A stretch of 45,451 bases of DNA from Methanomassiliicoccaceae archaeon (lineage in GTDB: Archaea; Thermoplasmatota; Thermoplasmata; Methanomassiliicoccales; Methanomethylophilaceae). The notes under the pieces are model-generated. The model did no database searches, had not been told where the DNA came from, and saw only the letters and a list, made by a program, of their open reading frames with translations. Positions 17,501 to 26,295 of this stretch are shown piece by piece; positions within the stretch are counted from its first letter, which is position 1, and each line of letters begins with the position of its first letter. Both the position numbers and the translations under genes were made by a program. Where the stretch lies: contig JAEEJP010000061.1 in the NCBI GenBank assembly GCA_016281925.1, positions 1 to 45,451 on the forward strand, given 5' to 3'.

Positions 17501-20500
17501 CAGGCCGGGAACTCCGAGACGGCCCTGTCGAACGACTTGGCGAAGAACTCCATGAACTCCGGGGTGAATCTGTTCCTGTCGAATTCCACCATATACGCCA
17601 GCTCGTCGCCGTCCATGGCCACCTGGAACAGTATCGGCTCCTTCTCTCCGGACAGGCTCACCTGGACCGATTCGGAGGGCTTCCCGCAGAATCTGTCGAA
17701 CCTGAACCCGTCTCCCTGGTAGACGAACATCACGTCGGCTTTGACCTCGAGTTCGCGGCTGATCTCCGCGAAAGAATAGATGTCGTTGGCCATGCTGTCC
17801 AGAATCTGGTCCCCTATCCTCTCCGACAGGCGCAGAGGCGACATGGAATCGTCGGACACGTCGCAGAGAACAGGGAGGGTCTTGACGTACATCGACACCG
17901 ATCCCATCGTTCTGGAATCGCTCCTTCCGTTGTAGATCGTGGCGAATATGGAGTGCTCGCTGCCGCTGTATCTGGCCAGGACGTATCCGAAAGCCGCGCA
18001 GAGCAGGCCGTTCATGGTGATCCCGGCCCTCTCGCAGCGCTCGGCCAGCTTCCTCCCCAGACCTCCGCCGCTCTTCATCATCAGTGTGCCGGCGGCGCCG
18101 GGATCCGGACGGTATCTGTCGCCTCTGGGCAGGGAATCCCTGTCGTACCCGGCCAGCAGGTCTTCATAATACTTCTTGGCGGCGGCGAGGGCCTCCGGCG
18201 TCCTCTCATCGGCCTCTTTCAGCGAAGCTTCGAATCCGCTGAACCTCTCCGGCTCAGGCTTCTCCCCGGAATAAGCCTTGGAGATGTCGTCCAAGAGGAC
18301 CTTCATGGAAGTTCCGTCGCTGATTATATGGTGCATCTCGACGAACAGATGATCCCCGCCGGCATGGACGAGCTTTATGCGGAACAGCCTCGAGCCTATG
18401 AGCCGGAACGGCTGGGCCAGACCGGGCAGGACCGCATCCAGGGAGTCCGCCGAGATCTCCTCTATCTCGTCCGGGAAGAATGTCGGCAGGCCTTTCCTGA
18501 CCAGGCGGATGTCCCCGGAATCATTTGCTGCCAGCGTGGCCATCATGAACGGGTGGGCGTTGACCGCATCGGCGATGGCGGCCTTCAGCCTGTCCCCGTC
18601 CAAGGAGCTGTCATATCTGATGAGCAGAGGTATGTTGTAGATGGTGCTGTCCGGCCTGGCCATGCATTCCACGAACACGCCCTCCTGGGATTTGGTGAGC
18701 GGATAATCGTCCTGGATCTCGTACGTCCTGGCCGGGGCGGAGCTCTCGATTAGCTTCTCCAGCTTGGCGACGGTGCTGTTCTCCTTGATGTCCTTGGATC
18801 TGAACGGGATCCCGAACTCGTCCGAGAGCAGAACGTTGAAACGGATTCCGCTGATGGAAGTCAGCCCCGCCCGGAACAGATCGGTGTCGATCCCGAACCT
18901 GTCGGTTCCCAGGACCTCCGAGGCTATCCTGAATATGCGCTTCTGGATGTCGGTCTGCGGAGGCGAGACCTCGCCCATATCGATGGACGGGACGGGCAGC
19001 TTCCTCCTGTCCACCTTGCTGTTGACGGTCAGCGGTATGCTGTCCAGCTGCATGATCACGGCCGGGACCATATACGGGGGCTTTGTCTGCAGGATGAAGC
19101 TCTCCAAAGCCCTGACGTCCACCTTGCCGTCGGAAACGACGTAGGCCGCTATCTGCTTGCCTCCCGAGGGGGCGTCGAACGCCTGGACGGTCGCGTCTCT
19201 GATCCCTTCGAATGCGCGTATGGCCCTCTCCACCTCGGTGAGCTCGATCCTGAATCCGCGCACCTTGACCATGCCGTCGCGGCGCCCTATGTAATCCACG
19301 TTTCCGTCGGGGAGAAGGCGCACGATGTCCCCGGTCCTGTACATCCTGTCATGCTCGGGGCAGTCGGAGTAAGGGTTGTCCACCAGCACGGCGGCGGTCT
19401 TCTCCGGGTTGTTCAGATAACCTCTGAAAACCTGCGGGCCGCTTATGCACAGCTCCCCGCAGGCGCCGGTCGGGACGATCCTGCGGTCCCCGTCCAGCAC
19501 GTAAACCCTCACGTTCGTGTTGGGCTTCCCAATGGGCAGAAGCGGGCTGTCGTCTTTCACCAGGAACGAAGTCACGCTCACGGTGGTCTCGGTGGGTCCG
19601 TAGAGGTTGTAGAAGTCCAGCCATTCCGGCGGTTTCAGGGGGACCAGGGCCTCCCCTCCGGTGAAGAAATGCTTCAGAGTCCTGCATCCTGCGGTCTCCA
19701 TGAACATCCGCCCCATCTGGGTGGTCATGAACCCGTGGGTGATCCCGTTCTCCGAGAAGAACCTGTCCAGAGCGCCCAGATCGCTGCGTATCCCGTCCGG
19801 TATGACCGCTATGCATGCGCCGCGGGAAAGGGATACCATGACGTCCATCATGCAGGCATCGAATCCGAAGCTGGCGTAGGTCGCATATCTGGATCCTGGG
19901 CCCAGCTCCGCCTTCTTGCCGTACCAGTCTGCGAATGCCGCTATGTTCCCGTTCTCCAGGACGCAGCCTTTGGGCGTTCCGGTGGTCCCCGACGTGTAAA
20001 GGATTACGAAAGCGTCTTCCGGCGAGGGGGACAGGGCGCTCGCATCGGGCGCTCTCCCTGCGAATCTGCTCCCGAATTCGTCGGTATAGAGGATTTCGCA
20101 TTCGTATCCGCGTACCAGGCCGGCCAGCGATCTGTCCGCTATCATCAGCCTGACCCCCGAATCGCGCATCATGAACAGCAGACGCTCCTCCGGATATGTC
20201 GGGTCCAGAGGCTGGTATGCCGCGCCGGATTTCACCACTCCGAGCGCTGCGACAACCATAGCGGCGGATCTCGGCACCAGGATGGATACGAACTGGTCTT
20301 TCCCGATCCCCTTCGAAGAGATGTATGAGGCTATGTGGTCGGTGATCCGGTCCAGTTCGGAATATGACACTATAGTCTTATCAAACAGCACCGCATCATC
20401 GTCCGGGCGCTCCGCGGCTCTGGCTCTGAACATGTCGACTATAGTCTTACTTCTGTCATATTCGCTGTCGGTCGAATTCACTTCCCTGAGCAGGGCGGCA

Positions 20501-23430
20501 TCTTCTTCCCCGGACACCTCCACGTCCCTGAGCGTCGGAGCGCCGACGAATCCCAAGGCGCATCTTCCGAATGTCGCCAGGAAACTCCTCATGAGCCCTT
20601 CGGAATACATGGATGCGTCGTATTCGAGGTCCGCGAGGAACCCGTCCTTCATCGGATACACCTGGACCGTCAGAGAGTTCTTGATGTCCCTGATCTCCAT
20701 CTGGGAATCCAGTACGCTCTCGTCATCCAGGATGCCCTGGTATGCGAACAGCACGTCTGAAGTCACGCCGAAGCGGGCGCTGATCTCGGAGAACGGGAAT
20801 ATATCGTTCTGCATCGAGGATACCAGCTGATCGCCGGTGCGCCTGACCAATGCTCCGGGGCTCTCGTCCGGATCGAACCTCTGCACGACCGGAAGGGTCC
20901 TGACCAGCATCCCTACGAGGCGCGAGGTCCTGCCGCCTTTCCTCCCGGCATATACGGTCGCATGGCAGGAATCGTCTGTGCAGTTGAATCTCGAGAGCGC
21001 AAATCCCATCGCGGATTGGAAGAACGCGTTCTCCGTCGCCCCGGCCGACTCCGCGAACGCCTTCAGCTTCCCGGGGTCGAGATCCAGCTTCGCTCTGAGA
21101 TGCCCCTTCACCCTGGCCTCGCCGTAGACATCCCTCTGTATGACGGATGTGCCGTCCGCATCGGACAGCAGCTCAGAATAGTATTTCTCGGAACGGCTAT
21201 AGTCTCCCGAAGACATGCGCCCGGATTCCTCGTCCGAGAGATCGAACATGGTGAAAGTCTCGGCGGCAGGTTCCCTCCCGGAAAGGGCGGCCCTCAGATC
21301 GTCCATGAAGATGAGGCTGGACGAGCCGTCGAACATTATGTGGCTGAAATCCATGAGAAGCGTCTCCGCATCCCCTGTATCGAAGATCGCGGCTCTGTAC
21401 AGCCCTTCGGACATGTCGAACGGCCTGACGAACGATCCGCGGTATTCTTCCAGATCCGATTCTGAGCCTTCGATGCGCTCTATCCTGACCTCCGCGTCAG
21501 GGTGCGGGACCATGCACATCTCGCCTCTGCCGTCCGGCTCTATGGTGCACTTCAGCCCCGGGTGCGCCTCTATAGCTTTCCTGACGGCGCCTTCCAGATC
21601 CCTGCCGGCCAGCTGCTCCTTGGCGAACCTGGCCTGCATCGGAAGGTTGTACATCACGGTCTCCGGATCGGCGTAGCACGCCTGGTATACCCCCATCTGC
21701 GGCTTCGTAAGAGGATATCTGTCTCTGAGGGCCTTCTTTTCCGCGGGAGCGGAAACGGCCTTCTCAACGAGCTTGGCTATTATCTCACCGGAAACGGAAG
21801 CTATGGAGCATCCCCCGAGCATCGAAGACACGTCCAGATCCACACCGAACCTTCCCATGGCCTCGGAAGCGAACTTGATGGCAGTCAGGGAGCTCAGCCC
21901 GCAATACACGAGATTCTCGTCGAAGCGGAAATCGTCCCTTCCCGTGAGCTCCTTCAGTATCTCCCTCACGCCTTTGGTGACGGCGTTCTCCTCGAAATCG
22001 GTGGGCCCGGCCGTCACCGCCGACCCGCTGCCGGGCGCGGTGGGATCCGGAAGGGAATGCCTGTCGATCTTCCCGCTTTGGTTCAGCGGGAGCCTGTCCA
22101 TACGGACGAGATACGCAGGCACCATGTATCCGGGCAGCTTGCTCCTGAGGAAGTCGCGGACCGAATCCTCCCGGATATCCCCCGATGCGGCATAGTATGC
22201 GCACAGGAACGTCTGGCCGTCGGTCCCTTTGAAATCTTTGACGGCGGCCTGGATGATCCCGGGCATCGTCATCATGACCCCAGAGATCTCCCCAGGCTCG
22301 ACGCGCTGGCCGTTTATGTTGACCATCCAGTCGTTGCGCTCCAGATAAAGCAGGCTGCCGTCCTCCAGGCGCCTTCCTATATCCCCGGTGCGGATCATGA
22401 TGTCATATCCGTCGCGGTCCCTGAACGGATTGGCGACGAACGCCTTCGCCGTGGCTTCCGGGAGGTTCAGATATCCGTCAGAGAAATGCCCGGTGAAGCA
22501 TATCTCCCCCTCCTCCGCCTCTCTGCCGTTCCCGTCCAGGACATAGGCGCAGACCCCTTTGAGCGGCTTTCCCAGCGGAGTCCTGTCGTAAGCTCTGTCC
22601 AGAAAGAAGCCGGTCGCCATGCCGCATGTCTCTGACGACCCGTATAGGTTGACTATAGTGAAATCGTCCGACCAGACCTTGACCGCGCGCTCCCCTCCGA
22701 TGAAGACCATGCGGAGGGTCTTCGTTTTCTGGCGATAATAAGGGAGCATCGCGGGCGCCATGAACATTATGGTGATCCCATGGTCGGAATTGAATTCGGA
22801 GAGCTTGTTCAGGTTTATGCGGACGTCGGCGGGGACGATGTAATCGGGGCATCCGCAAGCCAGAAGAGCGATGTTATTGGCGGTGCCCACTACGAACGTG
22901 AAAGCGGAGAGATTCGCGAATCTGTCCGTATCCCTGACCTCTACGAGATCGCTGACCCTGTCGACCATGGCGGAGACCGAGCGATGGGAATGGATGACCC
23001 CTTTGGGCTTCCCGGTGGATCCAGATGTGTAGACGATGAATGCCTTGTCTTCGGGACGGAGATCTTCCGGATCGCAGTCCAGCGTCTCGGGGCCCATCTT
23101 CTCCAGAAATTCGGGCGTCACGCGGACCTTCGCCTTGCAATCGCCTGCGATATAGTCCTTCCTGTCTTTCGGATAGCCGCTGTCGGAAGGGACGAAGAAT
23201 CCCCCCAGCATCCAAGCTCCCAGCATGAATCCGACATATTCCTTGCATCTCGGAAGCTCTATGGTGACTCCGTCCCCTCTGCGGAGCCCTTCCTTCTTCA
23301 GGGCGGCGGCCGCGCGGTATGAGAAATCGCAAAGCTCTTCGTATGTGAAGGCCCCTTTGTCAGTCCATATGGCTGTCTTTCCCGGCGTAGACTCCGCCCT
23401 GTCCAAAATCATCTCGAGTATCTTCCGCAT
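14506..23430 (-). CDS. Three-module nonribosomal peptide synthetase with reductase release domain
   Basis: The protein has 2974 residues in the order A1 (about 1-465), T1 (GLSSL, near 511), C1 (570-995), A2 (997-1475), T2 (GLTSI, near 1522), C2 (1575-2010), A3 (2015-2487), T3 (GGTSI, near 2533) and a terminal NAD(P)-dependent reductase (GATGYLGAHV near 2612, YARSK near 2773). A2 and A3 have the amino-acid-binding Asp (GFDACMMD). By comparison with GrsA I read pocket residues D-A-M-F-F-G-L-V-S-K and D-A-M-F-M-G-I-V-N-K, both hydrophobic. A1 has FTFVVGTANN at this place and lacks that Asp, so it may load a non-amino acid. C2 has HHIISDG, while C1 has SHIMFDG and keeps only the catalytic second His. 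Release should yield an aldehyde or alcohol. The ATG at 23430 has an AGGAG upstream; the 69-residue extension to 23637 is less likely. Confidence 0.95.
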   Translation of the reverse strand: MRKILEMILDRAESTPGKTAIWTDKGAFTYEELCDFSYRAAAALKKEGLRRGDGVTIELPRCKEYVGFMLGAWMLGGFFVPSDSGYPKDRKDYIAGDCKAKVRVTPEFLEKMGPETLDCDPEDLRPEDKAFIVYTSGSTGKPKGVIHSHRSVSAMVDRVSDLVEVRDTDRFANLSAFTFVVGTANNIALLACGCPDYIVPADVRINLNKLSEFNSDHGITIMFMAPAMLPYYRQKTKTLRMVFIGGERAVKVWSDDFTIVNLYGSSETCGMATGFFLDRAYDRTPLGKPLKGVCAYVLDGNGREAEEGEICFTGHFSDGYLNLPEATAKAFVANPFRDRDGYDIMIRTGDIGRRLEDGSLLYLERNDWMVNINGQRVEPGEISGVMMTMPGIIQAAVKDFKGTDGQTFLCAYYAASGDIREDSVRDFLRSKLPGYMVPAYLVRMDRLPLNQSGKIDRHSLPDPTAPGSGSAVTAGPTDFEENAVTKGVREILKELTGRDDFRFDENLVYCGLSSLTAIKFASEAMGRFGVDLDVSSMLGGCSIASVSGEIIAKLVEKAVSAPAEKKALRDRYPLTKPQMGVYQACYADPETVMYNLPMQARFAKEQLAGRDLEGAVRKAIEAHPGLKCTIEPDGRGEMCMVPHPDAEVRIERIEGSESDLEEYRGSFVRPFDMSEGLYRAAIFDTGDAETLLMDFSHIMFDGSSSLIFMDDLRAALSGREPAAETFTMFDLSDEESGRMSSGDYSRSEKYYSELLSDADGTSVIQRDVYGEARVKGHLRAKLDLDPGKLKAFAESAGATENAFFQSAMGFALSRFNCTDDSCHATVYAGRKGGRTSRLVGMLVRTLPVVQRFDPDESPGALVRRTGDQLVSSMQNDIFPFSEISARFGVTSDVLFAYQGILDDESVLDSQMEIRDIKNSLTVQVYPMKDGFLADLEYDASMYSEGLMRSFLATFGRCALGFVGAPTLRDVEVSGEEDAALLREVNSTDSEYDRSKTIVDMFRARAAERPDDDAVLFDKTIVSYSELDRITDHIASYISSKGIGKDQFVSILVPRSAAMVVAALGVVKSGAAYQPLDPTYPEERLLFMMRDSGVRLMIADRSLAGLVRGYECEILYTDEFGSRFAGRAPDASALSPSPEDAFVILYTSGTTGTPKGCVLENGNIAAFADWYGKKAELGPGSRYATYASFGFDACMMDVMVSLSRGACIAVIPDGIRSDLGALDRFFSENGITHGFMTTQMGRMFMETAGCRTLKHFFTGGEALVPLKPPEWLDFYNLYGPTETTVSVTSFLVKDDSPLLPIGKPNTNVRVYVLDGDRRIVPTGACGELCISGPQVFRGYLNNPEKTAAVLVDNPYSDCPEHDRMYRTGDIVRLLPDGNVDYIGRRDGMVKVRGFRIELTEVERAIRAFEGIRDATVQAFDAPSGGKQIAAYVVSDGKVDVRALESFILQTKPPYMVPAVIMQLDSIPLTVNSKVDRRKLPVPSIDMGEVSPPQTDIQKRIFRIASEVLGTDRFGIDTDLFRAGLTSISGIRFNVLLSDEFGIPFRSKDIKENSTVAKLEKLIESSAPARTYEIQDDYPLTKSQEGVFVECMARPDSTIYNIPLLIRYDSSLDGDRLKAAIADAVNAHPFMMATLAANDSGDIRLVRKGLPTFFPDEIEEISADSLDAVLPGLAQPFRLIGSRLFRIKLVHAGGDHLFVEMHHIISDGTSMKVLLDDISKAYSGEKPEPERFSGFEASLKEADERTPEALAAAKKYYEDLLAGYDRDSLPRGDRYRPDPGAAGTLMMKSGGGLGRKLAERCERAGITMNGLLCAAFGYVLARYSGSEHSIFATIYNGRSDSRTMGSVSMYVKTLPVLCDVSDDSMSPLRLSERIGDQILDSMANDIYSFAEISRELEVKADVMFVYQGDGFRFDRFCGKPSESVQVSLSGEKEPILFQVAMDGDELAYMVEFDRNRFTPEFMEFFAKSFDRAVSEFPACTMLREVDLTEGKTLEAVARMNDTAVPFDMSATVVDMFRRNARERPGNIAAVYMGDSLTYGELDEKTDYIADYIHSKGIGKDEYVAVLVPRSLFMVIAAEGVIKSGAAYQPLDPTYPEERLLFMMQDSGTRLLIADRSLRGLVSGYGGDVLYTDEIDGLCSGRRPDVASLAPSPEDAFIILYTSGTTGTPKGCVLEHRNIVSFLKWMIPEVGHPSTSRYASYASYGFDACMMDIHSSLSAGAAVHIIPEEMRKDLAEIDRYFISSGITHGFMTTQMGRMFMEATQCRSLKAFMAGGERLVPLNPPGWVDFYNIYGPTECTVNVTTFKVRDDSPLLPIGRPNTNVKLYVLDRSDRIVPVGCCGELCISGPQVFREYLNNPEKTAKTVTRSPFSDGPGFGRLYRTGDVVRMLPDGNIDYIGRRDGMVKVRGFRIELAEVEGAVRGYPGIKDATVKAFDDPAGGKSITAYVVSDSQVDFRGLADFIRSSKPPYMVPAHFVQLDSIPMTVNGKVDRRKLPEPSSEPRKAGREPSGPTETKLCEIFAGVLGLKKVYADDDFFEIGGTSISASKLVLSCMNAGFPIVYKNVFDNPSPEALARFMGTLGKAGEEEKRAAIDESPLAANVEGSLDSISSHSPRRILLTGATGYLGAHVLWELLRRNAKHVACLVRSGKGQTSEERLKTVFMYYFGGMAPDDPLKSVEVIDGDITDKNLKEKLEGRSFDTIINCAAVVKHFAADDSIEKVNVGGVRNLIGLAESTGSLLVQISTESVAGESVNGSIPADRKLKESELDFGQNLDNKYARSKFMAEEEIIKAIPGGLKAKIIRVGNLMSRDSDGEFQINFGTNAFMKQMRSYVKLGFFPVTDMDTEVEFSPIDMVAKAVVILAGTPEQFTAFHVNNCHKVHMANVLKVMRDNGMPVEVVSRKEFDRRFTEAMKDEANEEFVSGLISYLGNAGETRRFVAADDAYTVKALYRLGFSWPIISDGYIDKAFKTLKSLRFFR

Positions 23431-23523
23431 AAGCCTGCTCTCCTGCACGTCATGCCGATTCCGAACGGCCGGACTCCGATCCACCGCCCGTTTATGTTCA
23501 GAAAACCGTATTGTTCTGCATCG

Positions 23524-23540
23524 GATATATCTGTTAATGA
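23524..23540 (-). promoter_or_regulatory. Candidate promoter of the NRPS cluster
   Basis: The minus strand reads AACAGATATATCCG here, a TATA-like element about 100 bases before the chosen NRPS start, leaving a leader of about 75 bases. A second TATA-like element (GATAAATACC, near 23662-23671) lies further upstream and would put transcription start close to an in-frame ATG at 23637. Which is used decides the N-terminus. Confidence 0.4.
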
Positions 23541-23784
23541 CCGTCTGCATCCGCAGAAGCGAGACTGCTGCCCGGTCCGGTGCGGCCGCTGGCATCCCCT
23601 TCCGCCGCTGCCGGACGCTATTTCCCGGAAAACCCATGGGCCCGGCCAGTATCGACTAACAGGTATTTATCCGATGGCTTCCGCCGGGATCGTGCCCGGA
23701 CCGAAAATCAGGATTGGCATACAGCGCCTACGCGGATACGTCTCTGACCTTTATTCAGAATATTATTGCTTATTATGATATGAT

Positions 23785-23830
23785 GGATTATATATCTATC
23801 AAATCATGTACCTTATTTTATAAGGAGATT
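23785..23830 (+). promoter_or_regulatory. Promoter and ribosome-binding site of the universal stress protein gene
   Basis: A clear TATA box (TTATATAT at 23788-23795) stands about 45 bases before the ATG at 23836. An AAGGAGAT follows at about 23820-23827. The surrounding 80 bases are AT-rich compared with the flanking genes. Confidence 0.6.
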
Positions 23831-23835
23831 GGACG

Positions 23836-24642
23836 ATGACCGAGAAACAGATGAAATTCGACAAGGTTCTGATGCCGATAGACGGGAGCGCATCCTCCAA
23901 TGCGGCTATCGATCTCGCTCTGCATTCCGCCATGGAATTCTCGGCGACCCTTGTCTTTGTCTTTGTGATTGATATGCCTGGCCTCAACAAATTCGGGACC
24001 GTGGACCCGACGCAGGACTACTACAAAGCCAAAATCGAAGGGACCATGCTCCTGGAGAACGCGGCAAAGCTTGCGGAAAGGAAAGGGGCCAAACACGAGG
24101 AAGTGCTCGCCGAGGGGATCCCGTGGGAAATCCTTAACGAAATGTCCAAGGAAGCGGATCTGATGATAATGTCCATCACCGGCAAGAGCGGGATGAGATC
24201 CGGACGCATAGGATCCACGGCAAAAAAAGTCATAGAAGGAAGCTACTGCCCCGTCCTTACGCTAAAATCCGCTTCCTCCCGCCTGGAGAAGGTTCTTCTG
24301 CCTGTCTATGAGGAGAACAGGCCGGCAATAGATTACGCCGTTCAGACCGCCAAACGCTCCGGAACCAGCATCACGGTCCTCAGCGTCAAAGAGAAAGGCA
24401 ACGACCCGCAGCCCATGGTGGACAGGATAGCCGCCGAAATCCGGGGCGCCGGAGTGGAATGCGATGGAACGGTGCTCGAGGGGGACCCGGTGGAGACAAT
24501 CCTCGGCCTATCGGGCAAATATGACCTCATCATCGTGGGGGTGGACAAGCGCAGCAGCCTACAGTCCATACTCCACGGAGGGGCTACGGAACGCATCATA
24601 ACGATGGCGTCGTGCCCGGTGACGGTCATAAGGGACGCATGA
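23836..24642 (+). CDS. Universal stress protein with two tandem UspA domains
   Basis: This cytoplasmic protein of 268 residues contains two UspA folds (about 6-145 and 150-268). The first has the ATP-binding style G-x2-G-x9-G-S/T signature (TGKSGMRSGRIGSTAKKV). The second is more divergent (VGVDKRSSLQSILHGGATER). Both start with the typical strand (KVLMPIDGS and KVLLPVYEE). USPs bind nucleotide and respond to stress, and the precise role here is unknown. It is monocistronic: it has its own promoter and a strong downstream hairpin, and it faces the gene at 24749 convergently. Confidence 0.93.
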   Translation: MTEKQMKFDKVLMPIDGSASSNAAIDLALHSAMEFSATLVFVFVIDMPGLNKFGTVDPTQDYYKAKIEGTMLLENAAKLAERKGAKHEEVLAEGIPWEILNEMSKEADLMIMSITGKSGMRSGRIGSTAKKVIEGSYCPVLTLKSASSRLEKVLLPVYEENRPAIDYAVQTAKRSGTSITVLSVKEKGNDPQPMVDRIAAEIRGAGVECDGTVLEGDPVETILGLSGKYDLIIVGVDKRSSLQSILHGGATERIITMASCPVTVIRDA

Positions 24643-24650
24643 AACAGGAC

Positions 24651-24698
24651 GGGACCTGCCCGCGGCAATCTGATTGCTTTCCGCGAGGGGCAGGCCCC
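24651..24698 (+). terminator. Long stem-loop between convergent genes
   Basis: GGGACCTGCCCGCGG (24651-24665) pairs with CCGCGAGGGGCAGGCCCC (24681-24698) apart from a three-base bulge and one mismatch, around a 15-base loop. It sits nine bases after the USP stop and 51 bases from the convergent gene's stop, so it may serve both directions. Confidence 0.5.
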
Positions 24699-24748
24699 AT
24701 CCATTTCCGCTTCGGCCGCGCCCGTTTGCCGCCGGAACTAGGGCAGCT

Positions 24749-26194
24749 TTACGGCTTGGTGCCCGCTACCTCGAACTTCATCGCCGAGCCGTGGCCGCTG
24801 AACACCGACCACTTCCCCGGGCCCAGGCGCTGCATGATCGCTTCGCGCTCCTCTTTGCAGGACTTGGGATCCGTGTCCACGGAAGTCATCAGAATCGGGG
24901 CGTACTTGTTGTATTCCGCCTGCTCTGCGGTCATGCCGTGGACATTGACGTAGATATCCCCTGTGAAAGCGGCCTTCATCCCGTAATCGATCAGGACGAT
25001 CTCCCCTTTCAGATGCCCGCCGCGCCCCTCGTACACTTCGAATGCGAACTCCCCCACACCAAGATATCCGACAGGATACAGCGGGACCTGGCTTTCCGGG
25101 CGGGCCTTCCACATCGCCCTCACCTTCTCGGTCCGGACCGGCTCATAGGAGGTCAGTATCTTGCAGATGCTGATGTACGGCTTATGAAGCGGGTTGGATT
25201 CCCTGAAGCCGTCCCTCCCCTCGTATTCCTCGCGCATGCATGCGGCGCTGTTCTCGCTGGCCAGAACCTCGTCGAAAATGTTGCAGAGCCCGATATGGTC
25301 CAGATCTGCGTGGGTGACCAGGATCCTCTTCCTCATCCCGTCGAACCCGGGGACGGATTCCCTTACGAACCTGAGGGTCTCCTCCCTGTAGCAGGCATAG
25401 CCGGAATCCACGAACAGCATCTCACCTTCCGATTCTATGATGGTTATGTTGCTCCCGCAGGGCGGCTCGATCACCGTGATGACTGATCTCTCCGACATTC
25501 TGTGGCGGGTAACCCTGGGCGAAAAAGCCTCTCCTTTGCATTTGATCAGGAGCTCCGCGAGCTTCCCTATCGAATCGAAAGTGCGGTACGGCGACAGGCC
25601 CCTCTCGTCGAGAAGCTGCATCGCTCTGTTGCAGTTTACGAGAAGCTCTTCCTTCCTCTCCGGCGGCAGGACCATGCTGCCCGAGATGGCGGAGACGAAC
25701 GAGCTGTAAAATATCGCGTTGTCATACACTGTATTGGAGCTGTTGTAATCGAGGATGTTCACCGCGCACAGCTCAGATACCCTGGCGATGAAGCTGGATA
25801 CTTTCTCGGTATCATCGACGAAAAGCCCCATCTTGAACCTCTGGTAAGGCGTTCCGTCCTCCTGCGACGAAATATAGGAGATGTTGAACCCAAATTCTGT
25901 GATGAGCTCCAGAACCTCGGTGACGCTGCCCGGCTCGTCGCGCAGGATGAACTCCATCAGCATCACAGTGCGCTCCCCGTCGGACGACTGTATGTAGCCT
26001 ATGTCGCGGAGCTCCACGTCCGCCTCTGCCAGCTGCTCAGGCGTACCCTCGGCGTCTATGAAGAGAGTATGCATATCCACGGCCTTGTTGTAGCTGACCC
26101 TGGTGATATTGATGCCGAGCGAGGCGAAACATCTGCTTGCTTTCAGGAACGCGCCTATGTTGTCTGGCATCGTGGTGACATACGACTTCTTCAT
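24749..26194 (-). CDS. Tandem ACT domains fused to a metallo-beta-lactamase-fold domain
   Basis: The protein has 481 residues. Two ACT-type ligand-binding domains fill about residues 1-70 (PDNIGAFLKASRCFASLGIN) and 75-145 (RDEPGSVTEVLELITEFGFN). A helical linker precedes a metallo-beta-lactamase fold from about 230 (motif THADLDHIG, further metal ligands DYGMKAAFTGDIYVN and SGHGSAM). The likely picture is a hydrolase whose activity is set by an amino acid bound to the ACT part, but no substrate can be named. The start ATG at 26194 lies about 28 bases from a TATA-like GTTTTATCC, so the mRNA is probably leaderless. It ends in TAA. Confidence 0.85.
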   Translation of the reverse strand: MKKSYVTTMPDNIGAFLKASRCFASLGINITRVSYNKAVDMHTLFIDAEGTPEQLAEADVELRDIGYIQSSDGERTVMLMEFILRDEPGSVTEVLELITEFGFNISYISSQEDGTPYQRFKMGLFVDDTEKVSSFIARVSELCAVNILDYNSSNTVYDNAIFYSSFVSAISGSMVLPPERKEELLVNCNRAMQLLDERGLSPYRTFDSIGKLAELLIKCKGEAFSPRVTRHRMSERSVITVIEPPCGSNITIIESEGEMLFVDSGYACYREETLRFVRESVPGFDGMRKRILVTHADLDHIGLCNIFDEVLASENSAACMREEYEGRDGFRESNPLHKPYISICKILTSYEPVRTEKVRAMWKARPESQVPLYPVGYLGVGEFAFEVYEGRGGHLKGEIVLIDYGMKAAFTGDIYVNVHGMTAEQAEYNKYAPILMTSVDTDPKSCKEEREAIMQRLGPGKWSVFSGHGSAMKFEVAGTKP

Positions 26195-26203
26195 CGGCGG
26201 CGT

Positions 26204-26220
26204 ATCCCGCTTTCAGGGAT
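26204..26220. promoter_or_regulatory. Inverted repeat in the promoter of the ACT/MBL gene
   Basis: ATCCC-N7-GGGAT forms a perfect five-base dyad between the TATA-like element (near 26222) and the start codon at 26194. It is a candidate operator, perhaps for autoregulation by amino acid level. The motif is short and could be chance. Confidence 0.3.
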
Positions 26221-26295
26221 AAAACTGCATGCCTCCTGATGCATGAGACGCCCTTGCGCCGATATCTTTTATCCTTCCAACGGATACACCGTTCC

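Noticed and set aside
23431-23637. A 69-residue N-terminal extension of the NRPS
   Set aside because: The extension is rich in Arg with no known domain. The ATG at 23430 has a proper ribosome-binding site and starts directly at the adenylation domain. A leaderless start at 23637 from an upstream TATA remains possible.
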